Shown here piece by piece: positions 6,374 through 11,753 of a stretch of 11,753 bases of DNA; positions within the stretch are counted from its first letter, which is position 1; each line of letters opens with the position of its first letter. Source of the stretch: Anaerolineaceae bacterium UBA6105 (GTDB taxonomy: Bacteria > Chloroflexota > Anaerolineae > Anaerolineales > Anaerolineaceae); contig DIWN01000072.1 in assembly GCA_002423495.1 (NCBI GenBank), positions 33,276-45,028 on the forward strand, in the 5' to 3' direction. The notes beneath the pieces are model-generated. The model was not told where the DNA came from, searched no databases, and was given only the letters and a program-made list of their open reading frames with translations. Both the position numbers and the translations under genes were made by a program.

Positions 6374-7243
6374 TTACTTCCCTCTCAAGAAGCGCTTCAA
6401 CCAGGCAAAGAGCAACTTGGCGACCATCACCAGGTAATAGAACCAGTTAAATAAGAAGAAATGCTTCCTGGCGAAGTGTTTGCGATAGTAAAGGTAATAT
6501 GAGCGGTGCCACTGGAAAATCGAGTGATAAGGGTTGGTTTTTGAGCCGCCTCCACCCCCGTAGTGAATGACGCTGCTCAGGGGCACGTACATCACCTTCC
6601 ATCCAGCCTGCCGCACCCGTATGCAGAAATCACTGTCCTCCTGGTAAGCAAAAAACTGTTCGTCCAGGCCGCCAATCTTTTCATAGACTTCACGCCGAAT
6701 GAACATGCAAGAACCTGAAACCGCCTTCACTTCCGCGACCTCATCTTCCGAAAGCCAGGACTGCAGGTAACCGTTGAGGGCTTTGTTTTTGGGGAAGAGC
6801 TTTCCCAGCTTCAGAAAATAGCCGAATACCTCAACCGGGCGAGCATCCCCCCGCCGGGACTGCTGCTGGAAGCTGCCATCCGCATTGAGCACTTTTGGAA
6901 TGCTAATACCTGCTTCGGGGTTGTCCCTCAGGTAGGCAATTTGCGGCCCAAAACAATCTTCAGTCAGCAAAGTGTCAGGGTTGAGCAAAAGCAGAAATTC
7001 ACCTTTGGCAAGCGCCATTGCCTGGTTGTTGCCCCGGGTATAGCCGAGGTTACTCTGATTGGCGATCAAAGAAATTTCCGGGTAATGCTGCTCTATCCAA
7101 TCCACCGTGCCATCGGTGGAGGCGTTGTCCACGAGGATCAATTCGTAACGCAAGCCTTGGGTGTATTTTTTTATCGAAGCCAATAAAGGCTCCAGGTAAC
7201 CCAACGCGTTCAAGGTCACCAGGCAAATGGATAGGTCCATCAT
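6374..7243 (-). CDS. Family 2 glycosyltransferase (rhamnosyltransferase-like)
   Basis: A 289-residue GT-A fold glycosyltransferase of family GT2, expected to transfer a sugar from a nucleotide-sugar donor to a surface polysaccharide or glycolipid at the cytoplasmic face. VDNASTDGT at 38-46 is the nucleotide-binding signature. Then come LGYTRGNN (66-73), LNPDT (87-91) as the DxD-equivalent metal site, and SGSCMFIRREVYEKIGGLDE (176-195) with QEDSDFC (201-207), which contains the probable catalytic acid. The last 25 residues or so are hydrophobic then basic, suggesting membrane attachment. The start overlaps the YihY stop by ATGA. GGAGG stands four bases before the first ATG and seven before the second, so the start may be either of two adjacent methionines. 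Donor and acceptor cannot be named; no polysaccharide cluster is visible here. Confidence 0.92.
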   Translation of the reverse strand: MMDLSICLVTLNALGYLEPLLASIKKYTQGLRYELILVDNASTDGTVDWIEQHYPEISLIANQSNLGYTRGNNQAMALAKGEFLLLLNPDTLLTEDCFGPQIAYLRDNPEAGISIPKVLNADGSFQQQSRRGDARPVEVFGYFLKLGKLFPKNKALNGYLQSWLSEDEVAEVKAVSGSCMFIRREVYEKIGGLDEQFFAYQEDSDFCIRVRQAGWKVMYVPLSSVIHYGGGGGSKTNPYHSIFQWHRSYYLYYRKHFARKHFFLFNWFYYLVMVAKLLFAWLKRFLRGK

Positions 7244-8226
7244 GCCGCCTCCCCTTCTGCCCGGGAAACCTCTATTCCAGCTTCGATCCGTGTGCGTCTT
7301 ATGTGCGTATCAATGGCATGCACCAGATGGGCACCAAAAAAGAGGATATAGCCGCTCAAGTAAAGCCAGAACATCAATGCGATGATAGAAGCCAGAGAAC
7401 CATAAATAATTTCGTAATTGGTAAAACCGCTCGAGATCGCCCAGCCAAGCAGTCGGCTGGAAAGTTCCCAGAGGACTGCTGTCACCACCGACCCAATCAT
7501 GCGCGCTTTGAAAAGAATATTGGTGCTTTGAGGAATCCAGCTATAAACCGCCAGGAACAAAATAATCTTCAAAACAAGGGGGACGATTTTTAGCCAATCC
7601 ACCCAATCTTTTGTCGAAGTGATCAGTTGGCCAAAAAGCGCATTCCCATCTGATGTAAAAATCTCAACAACCGTGCTGAAAACCAACGAAGCGCTGAAGA
7701 GCAGGATCATCAATAAAATGATCAGCAGAGCCATGCCCCGGCTTTTGAGAAAGCCTGGGCGACTGCCTTTGGGAAAAGCACGGTTGACGTTTACGATGAT
7801 TTTTTCAAAGACATTGGAGCCCGACCACAGCAAGGAAATGACAGCAACAATGGTTACCTGACCACGCATATTGAGCACAGACGTAATCTGATTGTTGACA
7901 GTGTCAGCCGAGATGGGGATCCACTGAGTGATGATCTCCAGCAATTCAACCTTAACCAGCTCACCTTCCAAAAACATCGAACCAACAGACACAACAGCCA
8001 GAAGCAAGGGGAAGATGGAAAAGAGTCCATAATAAGCCAGGCTGGCGGAGGCTTGAGCCCCGCGCATGAGGTTAAAATTGTTCAAAGCATGGCGAAGAAT
8101 GCCCAAAGCTCCGCCCAAACGATCATTAATATTCAGGTAAAAACTACGAACGCGACTCTTTAGCTCACCGCGACGCTCGCTCCAGGCTTTGATATTTTTT
8201 TTGAGACGTTGAAACAAAGCTGCCAT
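7240..8226 (-). CDS. YihY/BrkB-family integral membrane protein
   Basis: A 328-residue protein of the YihY (formerly BrkB/'RNase BN') family, an inner-membrane protein of unsettled function. After a basic, charged N-terminus (1-50), the family signature ASASLAYYGLFSIFPLLL lies at 59-76. About six membrane segments can be seen near 64-86, 122-142, 164-188, 212-233, 243-265 and 278-300. I chose the ATG at 8226, not the longer frame from 8331. The extra 35 residues would be read from inside the glycosidase gene and do not look like the family, and a promoter with a perfect -10 box lies just upstream of 8226. There is no Shine-Dalgarno sequence, so translation is probably leaderless. The stop overlaps the glycosyltransferase ATG, indicating coupling. 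Confidence 0.88.
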   Translation of the reverse strand: MAALFQRLKKNIKAWSERRGELKSRVRSFYLNINDRLGGALGILRHALNNFNLMRGAQASASLAYYGLFSIFPLLLAVVSVGSMFLEGELVKVELLEIITQWIPISADTVNNQITSVLNMRGQVTIVAVISLLWSGSNVFEKIIVNVNRAFPKGSRPGFLKSRGMALLIILLMILLFSASLVFSTVVEIFTSDGNALFGQLITSTKDWVDWLKIVPLVLKIILFLAVYSWIPQSTNILFKARMIGSVVTAVLWELSSRLLGWAISSGFTNYEIIYGSLASIIALMFWLYLSGYILFFGAHLVHAIDTHIRRTRIEAGIEVSRAEGEAA

Positions 8227-8232
8227 AGCTTG

Positions 8233-8261
8233 ATTATAAGCGCAACCGAATTTACTGCCAG
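8233..8261 (-). promoter_or_regulatory. Promoter of the YihY-glycosyltransferase pair (probable leaderless start)
   Basis: On the minus strand, CTGGCA (8261-8256, four of six -35 bases), a 17-base spacer and a perfect TATAAT (8238-8233). The -10 box is six bases before the ATG at 8226, so transcription would start at or within a base of the A of the ATG. The -35 overlaps the last codons and stop of the glycosidase gene. Confidence 0.65.
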
Positions 8262-10120
8262 ACCTCGCCGCCCTTGGGTAATTCGGGCAGTTCAAGCCAG
8301 CCAGTGCCAGCCCGGAAGCAGCCCGCGCCAAACAAAGCTTCGAACTCGCACTCTCCAGGCAGATTTAGGGTCGGAATTTCGAGACGCATGGGGGGATGCG
8401 CCTGCTCAGAGCGGTTGGCAGTGATCAAGACCCACTCTTCCCCCAAAACGCGGGCGAATATCAGCAAGTCCTGGTCAAAGTACAGCGTCCTGAATTCTCC
8501 GTTTGCCAGAGCCGGGCTTTCCCGCCGAAGTGCAATCAGCTCTTTATAAAAACCGAGAATCTCCCCGTCCCATTGTTCTTCATTCCATGGGAAACAGTTG
8601 CGCGAGGCAAAGCCTTCCTCATCGGTCAGACCAATTTCATCACCATAATACAGGCAGGGAACACCGGGGAAGGTAAACTGCACGATTGCTGCCAGGTGGC
8701 TGAGGGCTTTGTCGCCATGCAGCAGGGTAAGCAAGCGCGGAGTGTCGTGGCTGTCCAGCAGGTTAAACTGCTGCAGGGCAATCTGCCAGGGGATGGATGC
8801 GAGGTTTTCGTTCCACGCCTGCAGCATGGTGCTGGTATCCCAGGGGATATCTGTTTTCAAAACAGTTTCGCAGCGTAAAGCATCCTGCTCGTAGTCTATC
8901 AGCCAGTGCAGAATCGGGTCAGCAAAACCTGTGTAATTCATGACCGCGTCCCAACCATCCCCCTGGAGTTGTTCCGTAGCCTCAAAGAAGTTTTCACCCA
9001 TCAAGTAAGCGTCAGACGAAACGCGCTTAACCGCCGCACGAATCGCGTGCAGCAATTCAAGGTTGATCTGATGTTCATCCTGCCGGCCGAGCATGTTGCC
9101 CACATCAACCCGCCATCCATCCGCGCCAAAGGGCGGCTTGAGCCAAAAGGCGAAAACAGAATCCTCGCCTTCGATCATCTCGCGGCGCAGAGCCTGGCTG
9201 GCGTAATTGAGCTTGGGCATGTGACCAAAACCCATCCAGGAGATGTAATTCTGCTTATTTTCCGCGAAGTAAAAATGAGCCTGCTCTTCGCTCTCGCCTT
9301 CCTGAGAAGCAGATTGGAACCATGGATGCATAATGCCGCAATGATTCGGGACGATATCCAACAGGTAGCGCATATCCCGCTGGCTGAGAGCCTGGCGCAG
9401 TGAAACCAGTGCCTGGTCGCCGCCCAAAACAGGATCCACTTCGCGGAAGTTGATAACATCGTAACGATGATTGGTGAAGGCGGTGAAAATGGGGTTAAGG
9501 TAGAGGGCGTTGATGCCCAGCTGCTCAAGATAATCGAGGTGGGCCTCAATCCCCGCCAGGTCGCCTCCATAAAAAGGCATCAAGCGACGCTCTTTGGGTG
9601 CGGCTTCGCCCCAGGGGAAAGTTTTGCGCGTATATCGGTAACGCGTGTCGGTTTCTTCGATGGGGTCGTTATTGGGGTCGCCGTTGGCAAACCGATCCGG
9701 AAAAATCTGGTAAAAAACGGATTGCTGCAGCCATGAGATTGGCTGAAAGCCTGCCAGGAGCTTGAAGTCGAAGATCGCAAGCGGCGTGTGCAGGCTTAGG
9801 CCGAGCGCGTTCAGCCACCAAACCCTGCCTTCAGTTTGGATGGCAAAGCGATAGGTCAGGCGCGGCTCATTGACCCTGAGGGGAGCCTCCCAAACGCGGT
9901 AGCCATCCTCCGCGGACTGCGGCAGCATGGCAGTGAACTGCTGTTCACCATTGGGGATCGTGCGCAAAACGACCTGGTCGGGCTTAGCCTGGCTGGGAAT
10001 CAGCAGACGCACGCTGATCGTCTCTCCCAGGGCAGGATTTGGGTTGGAAAGATAATCGGCAGTGGGCGCGTGCAGCACGTGCGCAAGCCAGGAAGGCTGA
10101 GTGGTATTAGTTCTTTTCAC
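8252..10120 (-). CDS. GH13 alpha-glycosidase (maltodextrin glucosidase / neopullulanase-like)
   Basis: A 622-residue glycoside hydrolase of family 13, close in length and motifs to MalZ and neopullulanase/cyclomaltodextrinase enzymes. It should hydrolyse alpha-1,4 (possibly alpha-1,6) links in maltodextrins. No signal peptide is seen, so it is cytoplasmic. Residues 1 to about 120 resemble the N-terminal beta-sandwich domain of this group. The barrel begins at QSVFYQIFPDRFANGDPNN (133-151). Conserved regions are DIVPNH (255-260), GWRVDV with nucleophile Asp339, GENF with acid/base Glu376, and LLDSHDTPR with Asp459. A C-terminal beta domain starts near 540. The start is GTG at 10120, with an in-frame stop four codons upstream. 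There is no Shine-Dalgarno sequence, but a -10-like TATGAT lies eight bases before it. Exact substrate cannot be decided from sequence. Confidence 0.93.
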   Translation of the reverse strand: MKRTNTTQPSWLAHVLHAPTADYLSNPNPALGETISVRLLIPSQAKPDQVVLRTIPNGEQQFTAMLPQSAEDGYRVWEAPLRVNEPRLTYRFAIQTEGRVWWLNALGLSLHTPLAIFDFKLLAGFQPISWLQQSVFYQIFPDRFANGDPNNDPIEETDTRYRYTRKTFPWGEAAPKERRLMPFYGGDLAGIEAHLDYLEQLGINALYLNPIFTAFTNHRYDVINFREVDPVLGGDQALVSLRQALSQRDMRYLLDIVPNHCGIMHPWFQSASQEGESEEQAHFYFAENKQNYISWMGFGHMPKLNYASQALRREMIEGEDSVFAFWLKPPFGADGWRVDVGNMLGRQDEHQINLELLHAIRAAVKRVSSDAYLMGENFFEATEQLQGDGWDAVMNYTGFADPILHWLIDYEQDALRCETVLKTDIPWDTSTMLQAWNENLASIPWQIALQQFNLLDSHDTPRLLTLLHGDKALSHLAAIVQFTFPGVPCLYYGDEIGLTDEEGFASRNCFPWNEEQWDGEILGFYKELIALRRESPALANGEFRTLYFDQDLLIFARVLGEEWVLITANRSEQAHPPMRLEIPTLNLPGECEFEALFGAGCFRAGTGWLELPELPKGGEVWQ

Positions 10121-10128
10121 AAGAGTTA

Positions 10129-10134
10129 ATCATA
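10129..10134 (-). promoter_or_regulatory. -10 box of the glycosidase gene
   Basis: TATGAT on the minus strand ends eight bases before the GTG start, with no Shine-Dalgarno sequence between. Transcription would begin close to the GTG, again suggesting a leaderless message. No convincing -35 is present; the zone is occupied by a perfect palindrome, which might mean activator dependence. Confidence 0.42.
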
Positions 10135-10151
10135 CCAAGATTTACAATTGG

Positions 10152-10163
10152 TTGATGCATCAA
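10152..10163. promoter_or_regulatory. Palindromic candidate operator between the divergent genes
   Basis: TTGATGCATCAA is a perfect 12-bp palindrome in the 82-base gap between the glycosidase and the MazG-like gene. It lies at the -35 zone of the glycosidase -10 box (10134-10129) and also of a possible plus-strand -10 box TACAAT (10180-10185). The octamer TACAATTG occurs twice, at 10143-10150 and 10180-10187, on either side. No regulator gene is in the window. Confidence 0.42.
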
Positions 10164-10202
10164 GTTTCCAACTGGCGGGTACAATTGAAGTTGAGGTGAG
10201 TG

Positions 10203-10610
10203 ATGGACACGAAATGGATCAAGGCATATTACAACGCGCGCGGATTACAGTGGGCGGACCAAAAGAGCGCGCTCTTGTTCTTCCTCTCGGAGGTTGGTGA
10301 GCTGGCTGAAGCTTATGCCGAGGTGGAAGGGGCTGATTTGGACGGCGAGGAAAATGACCTGCTGGAGCGTTTTGCTGCCCTGGGTCTGGAAGCTGACGAG
10401 ATCGTTTCGCGCAAGCCAGGCTGGATTCGTAACAACGACCGCCTGCGCAAGCAGAACATCGCACATGAAGCCGCCGATTGTAACATGATGCTTTCCGTGT
10501 TTATGGAGTCCTATGCCAAGCTCTCGCCCGATGATGCCCTGCGTGAGAAGATGGCGCTGAAACTTGGGTGTGATTTGGATGAATTGGTTACGTTTCTCGG
10601 GATTGATTAA
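10203..10610 (+). CDS. MazG-like all-alpha nucleoside triphosphate pyrophosphohydrolase
   Basis: A 135-residue, probably all-helical protein with the metal-binding pattern of the MazG/dUTPase-like NTP pyrophosphatase superfamily: SEVGELAEAY with Glu30, Glu33 and Glu37, then HEAADCNMML with Glu89 and Asp92. Such enzymes split (d)NTPs to the monophosphate and pyrophosphate using Mg2+ and clean the nucleotide pool; the exact substrate here is unknown. Between the two motifs there is a longer acidic insert (about 41-85) than in minimal MazG domains. I chose the ATG at 10203: GAGG (10193-10196) is six bases upstream of it, but only three from the alternative GTG at 10200. It is divergent from the glycosidase, and repeat copy 2 begins 33 bases after its stop. 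Confidence 0.78.
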   Translation: MDTKWIKAYYNARGLQWADQKSALLFFLSEVGELAEAYAEVEGADLDGEENDLLERFAALGLEADEIVSRKPGWIRNNDRLRKQNIAHEAADCNMMLSVFMESYAKLSPDDALREKMALKLGCDLDELVTFLGID

Positions 10611-10618
10611 TTTTGATC

Positions 10619-10640
10619 GTGCCGGTCTGTGACCGCGCAC
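10619..10640 (+). other. Hairpin after the MazG-like gene
   Basis: GTGCCGGT (10619-10626) can pair with ACCG (10632-10635) and GCAC (10637-10640) around a 5-base loop and a single bulged C. No T run follows directly; repeat copy 2 starts four bases later. It may help end the transcript together with the T run in the repeat. Confidence 0.4.
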
Positions 10641-10643
10641 GGA

Positions 10644-11098
10644 CGTCACTGCGAGCCCCGATTCTGTCAAGAGTACTGACCTGCCAGTAAGGAAGGGGCG
10701 CGGCAGTCTGCAGTTCCGTTTTTTTATTCCCCTTGTTAAGATCACCGGTAGTGGCGAAGCATTTCAAAAATAATGCAATCCTATTTTTAAGCCATCTTTA
10801 AAGAATGCTTCGCCCTCACGTCTGAAATCCACACGGCTAGTCGTAGGGCGAGATTGAGGGTATCGTAAACCATGTGATGGACGAACGTAAAGTGCCCTCA
10901 ATCCGCCATTGAAAGGGTTATTTATTGCTAAATGTTTTTTGTGAATGACCAATGATTTGACGGCGGATAGGAAGCACATCAAGGCCTGTGCATAATGATG
11001 ATCGCAGTGCTTCCAATCTCGCCCTACCAGGACTACTGCAGATCGCCACGCAAAAGATCTCGCGATGACGGAGTGAAAGGCAGATGGCCACACCCTGC
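10644..11098. repeat. Composite noncoding repeat, copy 2
   Basis: The second copy of the element at 5888-6346, in the same orientation, between the convergent MazG-like and YitT genes. It starts with CGTCACTGCGAGCC and carries the inverted end CTCGCGATGACG at 11059-11070. The 7-T run is at 10719-10725 and the long hairpin at 10753-10814. The three-armed fold is closed by the same perfect 13-bp stem (10843-10855 with 11015-11027). Copy-specific changes partly respect pairing. The first arm has two C-to-T changes (TGAGGGTAT against GTGCCCTCA) that leave G-U pairs. The third arm is longer here (GGAAGCAC/GTGCTTCC, 10970-10977 with 11007-11014). Confidence 0.9.
10843..11027. other. Three-armed fold in repeat copy 2
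   Basis: The closing stem GTAGGGCGAGATT/AATCTCGCCCTAC is unchanged from copy 1. The arms are TGAGGG/CCCTCA plus wobble pairs (10855-10863 with 10892-10900), ATCCGCC/GGCGGAT (10901-10907 with 10962-10968), and an 8-bp third arm at 10970-11014. Stem sequences are conserved better than the loops between them. Confidence 0.68.
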
Positions 11099-11111
11099 CT
11101 CGCAAAGAGTC

Positions 11112-11753
11112 CTATGTTTTCCCATTCAACGGTTTGAAGCCCTCACCAAGAGCCTCGTTGGCATGCCCCACCACCATGAACGCGTCGGGGTCGGCATCCT
11201 GCACGAGGGTCTTCAATCGAATGACCTCCCCCGCGGTGACCACACAAAAAACAATCGGGCGGTCTTTCATCGTATAACCGCCTTTAGCCCCGATGATGGT
11301 GGTGCCGCGGCCAAGTTGCTCGGTGATGGCTGCCACCACTTTTTCAGTTTCATCCGTGATGATCATTGCCTCGCGGATAACATTGGTACCCTGCGAGATC
11401 ATATCCGCGGCCACACCGCTGAGGTAAATCATGATCAAGCCATAAAGAGATTTTTCCCAACCGAAAAAGAAGCCTGCCAGCAAAACGGCGAACGAATCGG
11501 TGATCATGTAAGCCAGCGAAATCGACATGCCCATGCGCTGATTCAAAATACGCCCAAGGATGTCGGTTCCGCCGCTGGTGCCGCGCCCGAGGTAGACCAA
11601 ACCCAAACCAACGCCCAGCAGAAGCCCGCCATAAAGGGAATTGAGCAGGATATCTTCAGTAAATGGGGCTGACCCAGTCCATTCAACCAGGATGTCTGTG
11701 AAGACTGTGTAGGAAAGGACCGAGAGAATGGTGCGAAGGGCAAAACGCGGCCC
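11112..11753 (-). CDS. YitT-family membrane protein with DUF2179 domain, 5' end outside window
   Basis: The frame is open from the window edge at 11753 to a stop at 11112, giving the last 213 residues. The visible N-terminal part starts GPRFALRTILSVLSYTVF and has membrane helices with LYGGLLLGVGLGLVY followed by GTSGGTDILGRI, the characteristic YitT signature. More hydrophobic segments follow, with WEKSLYGLIMIYLSG. A soluble C-terminal DUF2179 domain (about 125-210) contains TTIIGAKGGYTMKDRPIVFC and DPDAFMVVGHANEALGEGF. YitT proteins are multi-pass membrane proteins of unknown function. A TTG at 11606 could start a shorter frame, but it lies inside conserved family sequence, so the gene clearly continues beyond the window. 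It is convergent with the MazG-like gene across repeat copy 2. Confidence 0.93.
   Translation of the reverse strand, partial: GPRFALRTILSVLSYTVFTDILVEWTGSAPFTEDILLNSLYGGLLLGVGLGLVYLGRGTSGGTDILGRILNQRMGMSISLAYMITDSFAVLLAGFFFGWEKSLYGLIMIYLSGVAADMISQGTNVIREAMIITDETEKVVAAITEQLGRGTTIIGAKGGYTMKDRPIVFCVVTAGEVIRLKTLVQDADPDAFMVVGHANEALGEGFKPLNGKT

Noticed and set aside
8227..8331. N-terminal extension of the YihY protein
   Set aside because: It overlaps the end of the glycosidase gene on the same strand, does not resemble the family, and a promoter just upstream of 8226 favours the shorter form.
11543..11753. A separate small gene near the right edge, or a YitT start at the TTG at 11606
   Set aside because: The frame of the YitT gene stays open to the window edge and its translation there is typical YitT sequence, so the gene is one truncated CDS and the other frame is a shadow.
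1..11753. CRISPR array, toxin-antitoxin or phage module
   Set aside because: No regularly spaced short repeats, no cas-like or phage-like proteins. The MazG-like protein is a housekeeping-type pyrophosphohydrolase, with no toxin partner next to it.

Overview
The window looks like chromosomal DNA of a mesophilic, anaerobic-type bacterium with roughly balanced base composition. The protein mix (NADH-dependent flavoprotein, DUF998 and YitT membrane proteins, YqhD-type alcohol dehydrogenase, cytoplasmic GH13 glycosidase, YihY/BrkB protein) and the GTCAC/TGCGAG-type dispersed repeats would fit a Chloroflexota (Anaerolineae-like) genome. That placement is an inference from impression only; no marker in the window settles it. 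I found no phage genes, transposase, toxin-antitoxin pair or CRISPR array.

Layout. Left end (minus strand): a tRNA-Val(CAC) cut by the window edge, with a clear sigma-70-type promoter; an FAD/NADH-dependent oxidoreductase; an 86-residue cysteine-rich single-pass membrane protein with a terminator; and a DUF998 membrane protein. Centre (plus strand): trpS, overlapped by one base by a cation diffusion facilitator whose metal-site residues look manganese-type, then a YqhD-like iron/zinc alcohol dehydrogenase with its own extended -10 promoter. Next (minus strand): a GH13 alpha-glycosidase, a YihY/BrkB membrane protein and a family 2 glycosyltransferase, read in that order. The last two overlap by ATGA. 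Divergent from the glycosidase, on the plus strand, is a MazG-like all-alpha NTP pyrophosphohydrolase. Right end (minus strand): a YitT-family membrane protein whose 5' end lies outside the window.

The most unusual content is a pair of noncoding repeats of about 455 bp (5888-6346 and 10644-11098), about 90% identical by hand alignment, in the same orientation. Each sits between a convergent gene pair and nearly fills the gap. Each copy is composite: a terminator-like left part with seven T's, a long hairpin, and a three-armed (cloverleaf-like) fold closed by a perfect 13-bp stem, inside imperfect terminal inverted repeats. As direct repeats they bracket the glycosyltransferase-YihY-GH13-MazG block.

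A second theme is possible leaderless translation. The YihY gene has a perfect -10 box six bases before its ATG and no Shine-Dalgarno sequence, and the GH13 gene has a similar arrangement at a GTG start. Other genes (trpS, yqhD, the oxidoreductase, the cysteine-rich protein) have ordinary Shine-Dalgarno sequences.
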